Assembly (NCBI GenBank): GCA_035281645.1
Contig: DATEDN010000005.1
Location: 1 to 64,000 of the forward strand
Length of the DNA: 64,000 nucleotides
Source of the DNA: JACCTH01 sp035281645
GTDB lineage: Bacteria; Actinomycetota; Acidimicrobiia; Spongiisociales; ZC4RG35
Direction of reading: 5' to 3'
In this document: positions 1-8,652 of the stretch, piece after piece
Position numbering within the stretch: the stretch's first letter is position 1
How the letters are laid out: each line of letters begins with the position of its first letter
Program-made: the position numbers and the translations under genes
Notes under the pieces: model-generated
What the model saw: only the letters and a program-made list of their open reading frames with translations
Told to the model about the DNA's origin: nothing
Database searches by the model: none

Positions 1-986
1 GGTCCAGATAGAGCCTCATCGAGCATGCTCGTGAATAGCTCGCGGCGCGAGACCGGAGGATCGATCCAGAGGTAGGCAGCCATCGAGCCGGGAATGGTGT
101 TGACCTCGTTGACCCAGAGCTCGCCATCACGCTCGAGAAAATCGATTCGACAGACGCCGCGCAACCCGGCAGCCACCGTCACCCGGCGGGACAGCTCGGC
201 GATCTCAGAGCTCAGCTCATCGGAGATGTGTGCCGGCAACTCGCGACCCGAACCGACTTCGCCCCCCCACGCCAGATACTTCTGGCTGTAGCTGTAGATC
301 CCCGAGCCGCTACGGATAGGAGCCTCGATCGCAGACAGCTCTAAGCGGGGCCACGTTCGGACCGCCAGTTGGAGGTCGCGACTCTCGCTTAGGAAGGGCT
401 CCGCCACTCCCCCGCTTCCGTAGAAGGGTGAGGTCGCCACTAGGGCCAATGCCGATTCCCAGTCCTCCACAACCTCGATCCCGATCGACGACCCGCCAAA
501 ACGCGGCTTGACGATGTACGGCCCCTCGACGCGCGCTCCGCCCTCGATGACCAACGAGCGCTCGAGGGTGGGCAGACCGGAGGCGGCCATCGCCGCCCCG
601 AAGGCGAGCTTGTCCATCCCCAGAGCAGAGGCCGCCTGGCCGGGACCGGTGTAGCGCAGGCCGGCGAGGTCGAAGATGCCTTGCAGGGTCCCATCCTCAC
701 CGGGTCCCCCATGACAGCAATTGAGCACTGCCGAAACCGGGATCGGACGGCGGGAAACAAAGCCCTGTCCGAGGGAGGGAATCAGCTGCACGGGGCGTGA
801 CTTGCGTGGCGGCCCGGCAGCGAAATCGACTGCCTCGGCGTCGGGAGAGACCTGAAACCATTCCCCGCTCTTGCTCCAGTAGAAAGCTTCAACGTCAGCC
901 AACGCGTGACAGGCCTGGAGTCCGGTCAGGATCGAGATGTCGTGTTCGTCGGAGGGTCCTCCGAAGACCACCGCGGGTCGGCTCAT
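1..986 (-). CDS. ddl: D-alanine--D-alanine ligase, C-terminus cut by window edge
   Basis: Reading the minus strand from an ATG at 986 gives an open frame that runs off the left edge (about 328 codons). It joins two D-alanines with ATP for the peptidoglycan pentapeptide, in the cytoplasm. Visible family motifs: N-terminal GGPSDEHDIS, the GGPGEDGTLQG substrate loop, the ATP-grasp KPRFGGSSIGIE strand-loop, and near the edge the Mg/ATP site VNEVNTIPGS. Usual length is 310-370 residues, so only a short C-terminus is missing. It lies 18 nt downstream of murF, whose product adds the dipeptide made here, so the pair is one functional unit. No clear Shine-Dalgarno precedes the start; translation probably depends on the upstream frame. 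Confidence 0.95.
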   Translation of the reverse strand, partial: MSRPAVVFGGPSDEHDISILTGLQACHALADVEAFYWSKSGEWFQVSPDAEAVDFAAGPPRKSRPVQLIPSLGQGFVSRRPIPVSAVLNCCHGGPGEDGTLQGIFDLAGLRYTGPGQAASALGMDKLAFGAAMAASGLPTLERSLVIEGGARVEGPYIVKPRFGGSSIGIEVVEDWESALALVATSPFYGSGGVAEPFLSESRDLQLAVRTWPRLELSAIEAPIRSGSGIYSYSQKYLAWGGEVGSGRELPAHISDELSSEIAELSRRVTVAAGLRGVCRIDFLERDGELWVNEVNTIPGSMAAYLWIDPPVSRRELFTSMLDEALSG

Positions 987-1004
987 CGGTTATGGCCAGT
1001 TCGG

Positions 1005-2492
1005 TTATGGGTAATGGTCGGGTAGGTCGTTCTCGTATAAGACCGCATCGCCTGCCTCGAGGTTCGCTCGTACCCACTCGACAGCCTGCGGTCGTGAATC
1101 GACCACGGTAACGAGGGCGCGCCTTCCGTCCGCACCTTCTATCAGCGACCGGCGGTTGGTGTGACCGACAACCACGAGATCGGTTGCTTGCTCGGCCGCC
1201 GCCTGGGCCCACTCCCGATTCGCCCGCTCCTGCTCAGGCCCCAACTCCACCATCCCGGGTGTCACCACCACCCGCCTGCCGCCGCCGTCGAGCTCGACCA
1301 ATGAGTCGAGGGCGGCCCGCGCTCCGACGGGGTTGGAGTTGTAGGTGTCGTCGATGACGGTCACGCCGCGATCCGTGCGAGAAATCTCCCTTCGATGTCG
1401 AGCGACGGGAAGATCGCGCAAGCGGCCCGAGAGTGCCTGAGGTTCGATACCCAAGCCGATTGCTGCCGCCATCGCCGAGGCGACGTTGCCGGGGAAGACC
1501 CCTTCACCCACCTCGCCGATTACTTCGCCCTCAACCGACAGAAGTCCATCGACCACCGCCACATTGGCTGTCCGAGCAATCGTCGATGTCGTCAGTACCC
1601 GACTTGTTTGCTTCCCTGCAAGTTCCGCCAGCCGGGGATGATCCTGATTGAGGACCGCCACCGAAGCGCTCTCCAGGATCTCGGCCTTCGCTTCGACGAT
1701 CGCCTCCTCCGATCCGAATCGCTCGAGATGGACCGGGCCGATGGCTGTGATCACCGCAACGTCGGGGGGAACGAAGTCGCAGAGCTCACGAATCTCGCCT
1801 CGTCCGTATGTGCCCATCTCGGCGATGAAGATCGAGGTGCCCGGGATGAGCTGCTCGTTGATGGCCCGGGCCAGACCCATGCGGTTGTTGAACGAGGCCG
1901 GGCTCGCCACCACCGATTGCGTACCCCCGATCAGGTGAGCCAGATAGTTCTTGGTGGTGGTCTTCCCATAGCTCCCCGTGATCGCCACCACCCGCGCTCC
2001 CGATCCGGCCAATCGCGCCCGGGCCTTCTCCACCCACTCATCGCCGGCGCGGCGCTCGGTTCGGTTGAGCATCGCCGCCGCCGCGTCAACCAGACGTGGG
2101 ACGACGATGATCGACGCCGCCGCCGGCCCCGGGTGGGCGATGATCACCGACCAAGCACCGAACAGGATCACCAACACTCCGGTAGCCAATGCCAGCCTCC
2201 GCAGCCGGGGAGTCCAATCGAGTGGGGAGGTCCGTCCCCGCAGCCCCAGCCCCACCGGCCCGATCGCGCCTGCCAAACCCAACCAGCCGAGGGAGGGTTC
2301 GATGAAGAAGGAACCAATCACACCCGCCACGGCCGCCAGACCCAGGACTCGATTGACGAGCGATACGTTCCACCAGCGCCAGGCGAACCGTGTCGCTGCC
2401 GGCGGCAGGTAGTGCTCGCGCTGGGACACCCGCAACCATCGCAAAGCCGCGATCCCGGCTCCGATCATCGAAGCCGTCACCAGGAGCCACAT
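1005..2492 (-). CDS. murF: MurF-type UDP-MurNAc-tripeptide--D-Ala-D-Ala ligase with N-terminal membrane domain
   Basis: Mur ligase of 495 residues that should add D-Ala-D-Ala to UDP-MurNAc-tripeptide. The ATP-binding domain carries TGSYGKTTTK (about 172-181), the central part has NNRMGLARAIN and the C-terminal domain has DDTYNSNPVGA and TPGMVELG, all typical of MurF. Odd: instead of the usual soluble UDP-binding N-terminal domain, residues 1-140 contain four hydrophobic segments (about 1-20, 46-64, 67-84, 98-118), so the enzyme is probably membrane-anchored. The start is 2 nt after the stop of the upstream hydrolase gene and ddl follows directly. It could instead be another Mur-family ligase, but the motifs and the ddl neighbour favour MurF. 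Confidence 0.88.
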   Translation of the reverse strand: MWLLVTASMIGAGIAALRWLRVSQREHYLPPAATRFAWRWWNVSLVNRVLGLAAVAGVIGSFFIEPSLGWLGLAGAIGPVGLGLRGRTSPLDWTPRLRRLALATGVLVILFGAWSVIIAHPGPAAASIIVVPRLVDAAAAMLNRTERRAGDEWVEKARARLAGSGARVVAITGSYGKTTTKNYLAHLIGGTQSVVASPASFNNRMGLARAINEQLIPGTSIFIAEMGTYGRGEIRELCDFVPPDVAVITAIGPVHLERFGSEEAIVEAKAEILESASVAVLNQDHPRLAELAGKQTSRVLTTSTIARTANVAVVDGLLSVEGEVIGEVGEGVFPGNVASAMAAAIGLGIEPQALSGRLRDLPVARHRREISRTDRGVTVIDDTYNSNPVGARAALDSLVELDGGGRRVVVTPGMVELGPEQERANREWAQAAAEQATDLVVVGHTNRRSLIEGADGRRALVTVVDSRPQAVEWVRANLEAGDAVLYENDLPDHYP

Positions 2493-2494
2493 CT

Positions 2495-3226
2495 TCAGCG
2501 GGTGAGCATCTTTTCGACCGCGTCTTCCAGCGCCCGTGGCGCCTCGAGTGGAACCGAGTGGCCGACTCCGTCGAGGATCTGGAGCTCGGCGCCCGGAATC
2601 AACTCGGCCAAGCGCTCGGCAATCGCCACGGACGCCTCATGGTCCTCCGCTCCCCAGAGCAGGAGAACCGGGAGGTCGAGGGCGGCAAGTTCATCCTGAT
2701 ACGTCTCGTCGAGAATTCGCACCAGGATGTCTCTCATCACGCCGGATGCCGTCGAATAGTCTCTCGACCCGTACCGCTGACGGGCGCGCTCCATCCTGGC
2801 TTCGGAGATCAGCCCCAGCCTTCTCGCCCATCGGCTCGCCCGGAACAAGAGAGCTGGTTTGCCCTGGGGAGTCAGACGAAACAACGGTGCCCCGGTCAGG
2901 ACCAGGCCACCGAAGCGGTTGGGGTGCATGGTCGCCAGGTGCAGGGCCACCCTTCCACCGAAGGAGTGCCCCACCAGCACCGGCCTCTCACCCAACTCCC
3001 CGAGCAGAGGGGCAAGGATGGCCGCGTACTCTCGGGAACTGATGGCCTCCGCCGGCGGAGGCGACGCCCCGAAGCCGGGAAGATCGGGGGCGAGATAAGG
3101 GAGTCCCCCGAGTGCGGATCGGAAGTCGGAGGCACGCCGCCCCCAGCCATGGAGCGCCAAAACTCTCGGCGCCGGGCCAGTGGACTCGGCGAAGACGGCC
3201 CCGCCGGCATAGGCCCTTAGCGCCAT
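2495..3226 (-). CDS. alpha/beta-hydrolase
   Basis: Hydrolase of about 243 residues from the ATG at 3226. Visible: oxyanion HGWGR, nucleophile elbow GHSFGG, acid GAEDHE, and the late histidine in GVGHSVP, giving a full Ser-Asp-His triad; a helical cap lies between. The frame stays open to a GTG at 3310, but that would overlap the divergent kinase start at 3301, and the first 28 residues before the ATG look unlike the family, so the internal ATG is preferred. It is first in a tight minus-strand group with murF and ddl (2-nt gap to murF). Substrate is not predictable; the position suggests envelope metabolism, which is inference. Confidence 0.8.
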   Translation of the reverse strand: MALRAYAGGAVFAESTGPAPRVLALHGWGRRASDFRSALGGLPYLAPDLPGFGASPPPAEAISSREYAAILAPLLGELGERPVLVGHSFGGRVALHLATMHPNRFGGLVLTGAPLFRLTPQGKPALLFRASRWARRLGLISEARMERARQRYGSRDYSTASGVMRDILVRILDETYQDELAALDLPVLLLWGAEDHEASVAIAERLAELIPGAELQILDGVGHSVPLEAPRALEDAVEKMLTR

Positions 3227-3300
3227 GCGGAGATACTCAATGCCGGGCGCACAGCAGTCGAGAATAATTGTGATCACTTCCTCAACCCCGGGATGGCCTG
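3227..3300. promoter_or_regulatory. divergent intergenic spacer between hydrolase-murF-ddl and sensor kinase
   Basis: Seventy-four bases between two outward-facing genes. It holds an AT-rich core AGAATAATTG at 3261-3270 that can act as a -10 (AATAAT) for the plus-strand kinase, leaving a leader of about 25 nt. No convincing -35 or Shine-Dalgarno was seen for either gene. Confidence 0.35.
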
Positions 3301-5109
3301 GTGCCGACACTGACAGCTGACATTGCGCCGCTGTGGCGTTTTCGTGCTGCTGCCATGCGTCGGGCGGTGGCGCTGACCTGGGTTGTGCTGGCCATCCTCG
3401 CCGCTCAGGCGGTCAGGCAATGGGAGGAGAACTTCGACGAGGTGGGGTTCGCCGTCGCGGTAGTGGTCATGGCCCTGGTACTTCTCGCTTCTTCTCTGAT
3501 CGACTGGTACCGGGTCATGCCCACCCATCGCGGTCCCTGGGCCACTCTCGCCTGGACCGCCAGTATCAGCCTTTGTCTGGTGGTCGTCGGCACCCAGCCC
3601 GGCATGGAAACGCTCACCCCTCCCATGTTCTTCGGGGTCGTGGCACTGTCCGGACTCGTCCTCGATCGGTTCAAACACGTTCTGATCACGATCCTCTCGG
3701 TCGCCTCCCTGGCATTTCTCGCCTTCACCTCCGACCAGCCCCTCAACCTTGCCTCGCTACTGGTCCAGGTTTTCTCCGTCATAGTGGTTGCTACCGCAAC
3801 CGCCCTGATGGGCTATGAATTCGAACAGGAGTCGACCCGTAGCGCTCGCCGCCTCACCGATCTTCAACGACAGCGGGCAGATTTCGAGCGCCTTTATGCC
3901 GTGTCCGCCACCCTGGCCGGAGCGGAGTCGCTCTCCGAGGTCCTGCCCGAGTTGGTGGGTCGAATTTGCACCTATCTCAATGCCCAGGTGGGAGTGGTGA
4001 TGCTCTACGTCCCCGACTCTCACGAGCTCAGACTGATGGATCCGATCTGGGTCACCGGTTATCCCCTCGAGGCTGGCGACGTCTCCGTTTCGGTGAGCGC
4101 AGGTGGTGTCCTCGCTCAGGTGTTCAAATCAGGAAAGCCAGTGCTCCTGGATCAGATCGCCGAGCGCTCCGAGAGCTACGGGATCCTCGGCGATCTCGGT
4201 CTGAAAGAGGCAATGGTTGCCCCCCTCCGCGTCGAGCAGTTCAAAGTGGGAGTCATCGCGGTCGGCGATCCCGTGGACGGTTCCTTTGGACGGGACCAGC
4301 TCGAAGCCCTCTCCTCTCTCGGCGCTCCCGCCGCCCTCGTGCTCTCCCAGCTTGGCCGCTATGAGGCTGTCGCCGAGATGACGAGGCGGTTGGAGGAAGT
4401 CGCCCAGATGAAGACCGACTTTGTCTCTGTGGTCAGTCACGAGCTGCGGACTCCACTCACTTCCATCATCGGGTCGCTCGACACAGTTGCCCGCCCCGAG
4501 CTCGCTCCCCAGGCGGAAACCGCCCGCAACTTGCTCAACACCGCCCGCCGGCAAGCGGGCCGCCTCCAGCGTTTGATCGAGGATCTCCTGATCGTCAGCC
4601 GGCTGGAGAGAAACGCCGTCCCCATCCAGCTTGAGAAAGTCGTACTCGAGAAGTTCCTCTCCGAGCTGGCCGCGACGCTGCAGATTCCCGACCTCAGCAT
4701 CGAGGTGATGCCAGCCGATCTCACCGTCCTCTCCGACCCCGATCACCTGAACCGCATCTTCTTGAACCTGCTGGAAAACGCCATCAAGTACGCCCCGAGC
4801 AGCCCAGTAGAGGTGACGGCGGCTGCCAAGGGAAACCGGGTGGAAGTGGCGGTGAGCGATCACGGGGCCGGGATTCCCGCCGACATGCGGGAAAGGATCT
4901 TCCACCGCTTCACGCAGCTCGAGGGCTCGGCCACCCGCACACGCGGTGGCACCGGTCTCGGGCTCAACATCGTTAAGGGACTCGCCGAGGCGATGCATGG
5001 AAGCGTCGAATTGATCGACACCCCCGGAGGGGGTGCGACCTTCGTCGTCAGTCTTCCCCTTACCGAGCCCGCCCCCGCCCTGGCATACCCTCGCTACTCG
5101 GTGGGTTGA
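3301..5109 (+). CDS. membrane sensor histidine kinase with GAF domain
   Basis: A 602-residue sensor kinase. Order: six hydrophobic segments (about 20-173), a linker helix, a GAF-like domain (about 190-345), the dimerisation/phosphoacceptor helix with the H-box VVSHELRTPLTS (phospho-His about residue 380), and a C-terminal ATPase domain with the N-box LLENAIKYAP, the G1 box DHGAGIP and the G2 box GGTGLGLNIV. It should autophosphorylate on the H-box histidine and pass phosphate to a response regulator; none is encoded nearby, so it is an orphan kinase here. Signal is unknown. GTG start; its last 16 bp overlap the convergent fabI gene. Confidence 0.92.
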   Translation: MPTLTADIAPLWRFRAAAMRRAVALTWVVLAILAAQAVRQWEENFDEVGFAVAVVVMALVLLASSLIDWYRVMPTHRGPWATLAWTASISLCLVVVGTQPGMETLTPPMFFGVVALSGLVLDRFKHVLITILSVASLAFLAFTSDQPLNLASLLVQVFSVIVVATATALMGYEFEQESTRSARRLTDLQRQRADFERLYAVSATLAGAESLSEVLPELVGRICTYLNAQVGVVMLYVPDSHELRLMDPIWVTGYPLEAGDVSVSVSAGGVLAQVFKSGKPVLLDQIAERSESYGILGDLGLKEAMVAPLRVEQFKVGVIAVGDPVDGSFGRDQLEALSSLGAPAALVLSQLGRYEAVAEMTRRLEEVAQMKTDFVSVVSHELRTPLTSIIGSLDTVARPELAPQAETARNLLNTARRQAGRLQRLIEDLLIVSRLERNAVPIQLEKVVLEKFLSELAATLQIPDLSIEVMPADLTVLSDPDHLNRIFLNLLENAIKYAPSSPVEVTAAAKGNRVEVAVSDHGAGIPADMRERIFHRFTQLEGSATRTRGGTGLGLNIVKGLAEAMHGSVELIDTPGGGATFVVSLPLTEPAPALAYPRYSVG

Positions 5110-5894
5110 GGCTCCTCCTGGGCGGGAGCCGAGATGGCGTGGAACCCGCCATCGACATGGATGACCTCGCCGGTCGTCAGAGGCGCCCAATCGGAGAGCA
5201 GGACACAGATCATCTTCGCCACGGCGAGGGGATTGCTCGAGTCCCAGCGCAGCGGCGCCCGCTCGGCCCACGTGTCGTGGAGGTGGTCGAAGCCCGGGAT
5301 TGATCGAGCCGCCACGGTGCGCAGAGGTCCGGCCGAGACCAAGTTGACCCGGACCTGATAACGCCCCAAGTCACGAGCCAGATAGCGGCTCACCGATTGC
5401 AATGCTGATTTGGCGACGCCCATCCAGTCGTACGCCGGCCAGGCGGTGGTGTTGTCGAAGTCGAGGCCTACCACCGATCCCCCTCCCGCCTTCTGCATCA
5501 ACGGCAGCGCCCCCACTGCCAGGGTCTTGAGCGAGAACGCCGAGGTGACAAAGGCCGTCGCCGCCGACTCCTGAGGAGTATTGAGAAAGTTTCCGCCGAG
5601 GGCGTCGCTCGGGGCGAATGCGATCGCATGCAGTGCTCCATCAAGCTTCCCCCACCTGCCGTCGAGTTCGGCCATGACCGCAGCGACATGTTCATCGTTG
5701 GTGATGTCCATCTCCAAGACCGGGGGGAGGCTCGGGAGTCTCTGCACTGCTCGTTCCGTCAACCGCAAGGCCCGGCCGAAGTTGGTGACCACGATCTCGG
5801 CACCTTGTTCTTGGGCAACCTTGGCGGCGGAGAAGGCAATCGAATCGTCGGTGGTGATGCCGGTGATGAGAAGTCTCTTGCCCTCTAACAACAT
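5094..5894 (-). CDS. fabI: enoyl-[acyl-carrier-protein] reductase, InhA/FabI type
   Basis: Short-chain reductase of 266 residues that reduces trans-2-enoyl-ACP with NADH in type II fatty-acid elongation. The N-terminus LITGITTDDSIAF and VAQEQGAEIV match the InhA group closely, the active site is Y155-x6-K162 in YDWMGVAKSAL, followed by VNLVSAGPLRT, and length is within a few residues of mycobacterial InhA. A Shine-Dalgarno-like GGGAG lies upstream of the ATG at 5894. It is the last gene of a minus-strand group with an acyl-CoA ligase, which fits lipid metabolism. Its 3' end overlaps the convergent kinase gene by 16 bp. Confidence 0.92.
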   Translation of the reverse strand: MLLEGKRLLITGITTDDSIAFSAAKVAQEQGAEIVVTNFGRALRLTERAVQRLPSLPPVLEMDITNDEHVAAVMAELDGRWGKLDGALHAIAFAPSDALGGNFLNTPQESAATAFVTSAFSLKTLAVGALPLMQKAGGGSVVGLDFDNTTAWPAYDWMGVAKSALQSVSRYLARDLGRYQVRVNLVSAGPLRTVAARSIPGFDHLHDTWAERAPLRWDSSNPLAVAKMICVLLSDWAPLTTGEVIHVDGGFHAISAPAQEEPQPTE

Positions 5895-5907
5895 TTCCGT
5901 CTCCCGC

Positions 5908-6273
5908 CTAGAAGTTGCCGCCGAAGGCCATGATGCCTCGCAAACCGAGCCCCATGAGGAAAAGCATCAGCAGGCCGTAGTAGAGGGCCGGTTTCTTGCG
6001 GAACTGCGATCGATAGATATAGGCGAAGGCCAGGGTGAAGGAGATCACTACTCCGTAAAAGACGTGCTGGTTCCCGGGATCGATGCCTTCCAAGTTCATC
6101 GCCAAGAGCCCCAGGATCACCTGCACGGCCATCACCCCAATTCCGAGGGCGATAAGGACCCAAAAGGGTCGTCCCACGTTCCGCCGCGTGAAGTGCCAGG
6201 CGATGCCCCCCAGCCCGATCAAGCCGGTCACGCCAACTGCCACCCATCCCCAAATCGAATGAAAGCTGCCCAA
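5908..6273 (-). CDS. small four-helix membrane protein of unknown function
   Basis: About 121 residues with four hydrophobic helices (roughly 6-25, 34-54, 66-84, 94-113) and a Gly/Phe-rich C-terminus. The open frame extends further upstream but would run deep into the acyl-CoA ligase gene; the TTG at 6273 is the first start that leaves that gene intact and keeps helix 1 whole. A GTG about 11 codons further in is an alternative that trims helix 1. It sits 25 nt after the ligase stop and 13 nt before fabI, so it is probably co-transcribed. The family was not recognised. Confidence 0.6.
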   Translation of the reverse strand: MGSFHSIWGWVAVGVTGLIGLGGIAWHFTRRNVGRPFWVLIALGIGVMAVQVILGLLAMNLEGIDPGNQHVFYGVVISFTLAFAYIYRSQFRKKPALYYGLLMLFLMGLGLRGIMAFGGNF

Positions 6274-6298
6274 GGTGCTGAGGCCGTTTGCCGGATCT

Positions 6299-7915
6299 CT
6301 ATTGATCCAGCAACAAGTCTGCGTATTGGTCGCGAACCACTTTCTTGTCGAACTTGCCGGTGCCGGTCTTGGGTATTGCGTCGATGAAGACCACTCGGTC
6401 GGGAAGCCACCACTTGGCGACCTTGTCACTCAGGAACTCGAGCAACTCTGCTTCGGTAACACTGGCGTTGGGTGTCGACACGACGAAAGCCGCCGGCCGC
6501 TCTTGCCACTTCTGGTGCTTCAACCCCACCACCGTGGCCTCAGCCACTGCCGGGTGGGCCATCAGCGTGTTTTCGAGATCGAGTGATGAGATCCATTCGC
6601 CACCCGACTTGATGACATCCTTCGCCCGGTCGGTGATCTTGATATATCCCTCGGGAGTGATCTTGCAGACGTCGCCTGTCCGCATCCAGCCGTCCTGAAA
6701 AGTTTGGGACGAACGCGAGTCTTTGTAGTACTCACCCGCGATCCACGGGCCTCGGATCAGAAGCTCGCCGAACGCCACCCCGTCCTGAGGAAGGTCATTG
6801 CCTTCCTCGTCGACGATCTTGACCTGGAGCCCTGGCGATGGCAGGCCCGCGGTCTCGAGCACGTCGAGCTGTCGTTCGAAGTCCCACGCCGCCATGCCCG
6901 GTTTGAGGAGCGCGATCGAAGCCACCGGGTTGGTCTCCGTCATTCCCCATCCCTGTTTGATGAGGATGCCCCGCTCCTTCCAGAACCAATCGATCATCGA
7001 GCGAGGGACGGCCGAGCCGCCGCAGAGAAATCCTTTCATCGAGCTCATGTCGACCTCTGGGTGTTCGGCCAGGTATTGCATGATCCCGAGCCAAACGGTT
7101 GGAACACCCGCCGAGAAAGTCACACGTTCCTCTTCGAACAGCTTCACCAACCCGGCTGGGCTGAGATCGGGGCCGGGATAGGTCAGCTTGGCACCAACCG
7201 CGGTTGCCATGAAGGGATAACCCCAGGCGGAGGCATGAAACATCGGCACCACCGGGAGGATGTTGTCTTCTGGCGTGAGGGAAACCGCAGCCAGGTTGGA
7301 GATGGCGTGGATGTACGTCGAGCGTTGGGTGTAGGCGACGCCTTTCGGGTTGCCAGTGGTCCCCGAGGTGTAGCAAAGCATCATCGGCGATCTCTCATCG
7401 AGGGCTGGCCACTCCCCCCATTCGGCGACTCCATCGATCAGGTCTTCGTAGGCGACCGTGTTGGGGAGATTTCCCTCCCCAACACTCTCACCCATGACGA
7501 CGTAGGTCCTCACCGTCTCGAGGGTGGGAGCCACCCTCTCGATCAAGGGCACTAGATCCGGGTCAACGAAGAGAGCCTTGTCCTCGGCGTGATTGATGAT
7601 GTAGGTGATCTGTTCGGGGAACAGGCGGAGATTGACCGTGTGACAGATGCGACCGGTGTTGGCTGTCGCCCAATAGAGCTCGTGATGACGACGGTTGTTC
7701 CAGGCGAAAGTGGCGATCGCTTCCCCCTGGCCGATTCCCAATCGATCGCGGAGGGCCGTCGCCAGGCGCCGAACCCGATGGTCAACCTCTCCATAGGTGG
7801 TGCGGACCTGGCTGCGATCAGATTCGACCGAGACGATCTCCTGATCGGGAAAAATGCGAACCGTGCGGTCGTAGAGGGTTGACAAGAGGAGCGGGAAGTC
7901 CATCGAGTGAGGCAT
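6299..7915 (-). CDS. AMP-forming fatty-acid--CoA ligase (AlkK-like)
   Basis: Adenylate-forming ligase of 538 residues that activates a carboxylic acid with ATP and CoA. Motifs: P-loop YTSGTTGNPKGV (A3), substrate loop and GWGMTETNP (A5), TGDV (A7), KITDRAKDVIKSGGEWIS hinge region (A8) and the catalytic lysine segment PKTGTGKFDKK (A10). The overall look (HHELYWATANTG, MFHASAWGYPF) resembles the medium-chain AlkK/FadD3 group. It follows the PH/SHOCT gene by 5 nt and precedes a small membrane gene and fabI, suggesting fatty-acid uptake or recycling feeding the membrane. The exact chain length is not predictable. Confidence 0.9.
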   Translation of the reverse strand: MPHSMDFPLLLSTLYDRTVRIFPDQEIVSVESDRSQVRTTYGEVDHRVRRLATALRDRLGIGQGEAIATFAWNNRRHHELYWATANTGRICHTVNLRLFPEQITYIINHAEDKALFVDPDLVPLIERVAPTLETVRTYVVMGESVGEGNLPNTVAYEDLIDGVAEWGEWPALDERSPMMLCYTSGTTGNPKGVAYTQRSTYIHAISNLAAVSLTPEDNILPVVPMFHASAWGYPFMATAVGAKLTYPGPDLSPAGLVKLFEEERVTFSAGVPTVWLGIMQYLAEHPEVDMSSMKGFLCGGSAVPRSMIDWFWKERGILIKQGWGMTETNPVASIALLKPGMAAWDFERQLDVLETAGLPSPGLQVKIVDEEGNDLPQDGVAFGELLIRGPWIAGEYYKDSRSSQTFQDGWMRTGDVCKITPEGYIKITDRAKDVIKSGGEWISSLDLENTLMAHPAVAEATVVGLKHQKWQERPAAFVVSTPNASVTEAELLEFLSDKVAKWWLPDRVVFIDAIPKTGTGKFDKKVVRDQYADLLLDQ

Positions 7916-7920
7916 GACCT

Positions 7921-8532
7921 CTATCCCCCCGTTCCGCCGAGCAAGGTCTGCTTTTCACGGTTGTACTCGTCGTCGGAAAGTTTGCCCTCATCGTGGAGTC
8001 GGGAAAGGATCTGGAGCTGCTCCGCTTTCGACACCCCCGTCCCACCCCGCTCCAGGCTGAACATTCGATCCTCACGGGCCTTGTAGATCAAGTTCTTCAT
8101 GTCCTCGGCCCGGGGAATGTCCCGATAAATCGTCTGTCCCTGTTCACCGGCCGACTCGATCATCACATCGCCGCTGCGAACCATCCTCTCGAAGGCAGTC
8201 TGATGGAAAGAAACGGTGTTGATCATTTCGAGCGGAATCTCCTTGCCGGACTTGGAAATGAAACCCGCGCGATGAATCACCCTCTCGTTGGTGATGACGT
8301 GCTCTGTCGTCCACCAGTTGATCACCCCGCGGATGGTGAGGATCACCCAGAGGATGCCGACCACCAACGGGCCCCATGCCGCCAGCGCTCCGCTGGTGAA
8401 GAATGCAAGGAAGACAATCAGCAACAGGGCCAGGAGCGAGATGCTCAGCGGTCCCATGATCGCGGTCCAATGCGGTTTGAATTCGGCGACGACTTCCTCG
8501 CCAGGACTGAGAAGTTTTTTGGGATAGGCCAC
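7921..8532 (-). CDS. membrane protein with bacterial PH domain and C-terminal SHOCT motif
   Basis: 203 residues: a short N-terminal strand region, two hydrophobic helices (about 25-70), a bacterial PH-like (bPH2) domain (about 72-150, with TEHVITNERVI and IPLEMINTV), a linker, and a C-terminal SHOCT motif (ILSRLHDEGKLSDDEYNREK, about 172-195). Such proteins are anchored at the inner membrane; SHOCT is a short oligomerisation module. GTG start. A TAGCCT hexamer at 8541-8546 (minus strand) lies 8 nt upstream, so the transcript may be leaderless. It heads the group that ends with fabI. Function is unknown. Confidence 0.85.
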   Translation of the reverse strand: MAYPKKLLSPGEEVVAEFKPHWTAIMGPLSISLLALLLIVFLAFFTSGALAAWGPLVVGILWVILTIRGVINWWTTEHVITNERVIHRAGFISKSGKEIPLEMINTVSFHQTAFERMVRSGDVMIESAGEQGQTIYRDIPRAEDMKNLIYKAREDRMFSLERGGTGVSKAEQLQILSRLHDEGKLSDDEYNREKQTLLGGTGG

Positions 8533-8540
8533 GAAGTCGG

Positions 8541-8546
8541 AGGCTA
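8541..8546 (-). promoter_or_regulatory. -10 element for leaderless PH/SHOCT operon
   Basis: TAGCCT on the minus strand, 8 nt before the GTG at 8532, with no Shine-Dalgarno between. It fits the TANNNT pattern repeated at many starts in this window. Confidence 0.5.
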
Positions 8547-8570
8547 GCTCCGAGGGCTCTTCGGTTGCCT

Positions 8571-8598
8571 CGCGAAAACAAAGCAGTCATCGCGAAAA
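8571..8598 (+). repeat. paired CGCGAAAA boxes upstream of small RNA A
   Basis: Two exact CGCGAAAA octamers at 8571-8578 and 8591-8598, spaced 20 bp start to start (two helical turns). The second lies 26 bp (start to start) upstream of the -35 of small RNA A. The same pair with the same 20-bp period precedes small RNA B, which points to a shared DNA-binding regulator. Confidence 0.6.
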
Positions 8599-8616
8599 CC
8601 AACCAGCCCGTTCGTC

Positions 8617-8646
8617 TTGACGCATCGTCGTCGGCTGCGTTATGTT
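8617..8646 (+). promoter_or_regulatory. promoter of small RNA A
   Basis: TTGACG at 8617-8622, an 18-bp spacer, then TATGTT at 8641-8646: a good housekeeping-sigma match. There is no coding start downstream in a plausible frame, but a terminator follows about 160 nt later. Confidence 0.65.
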
Positions 8647-8652
8647 GCCGCC

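Noticed and set aside
1395..2699. 434-codon plus-strand frame opposite murF
   Set aside because: Arg/His/Pro-rich shadow of murF; murF has canonical motifs throughout.
4129..5271. 380-codon minus-strand frame opposite the histidine kinase
   Set aside because: It covers the kinase H-, N- and G-boxes on the other strand and shows only biased, low-motif sequence.
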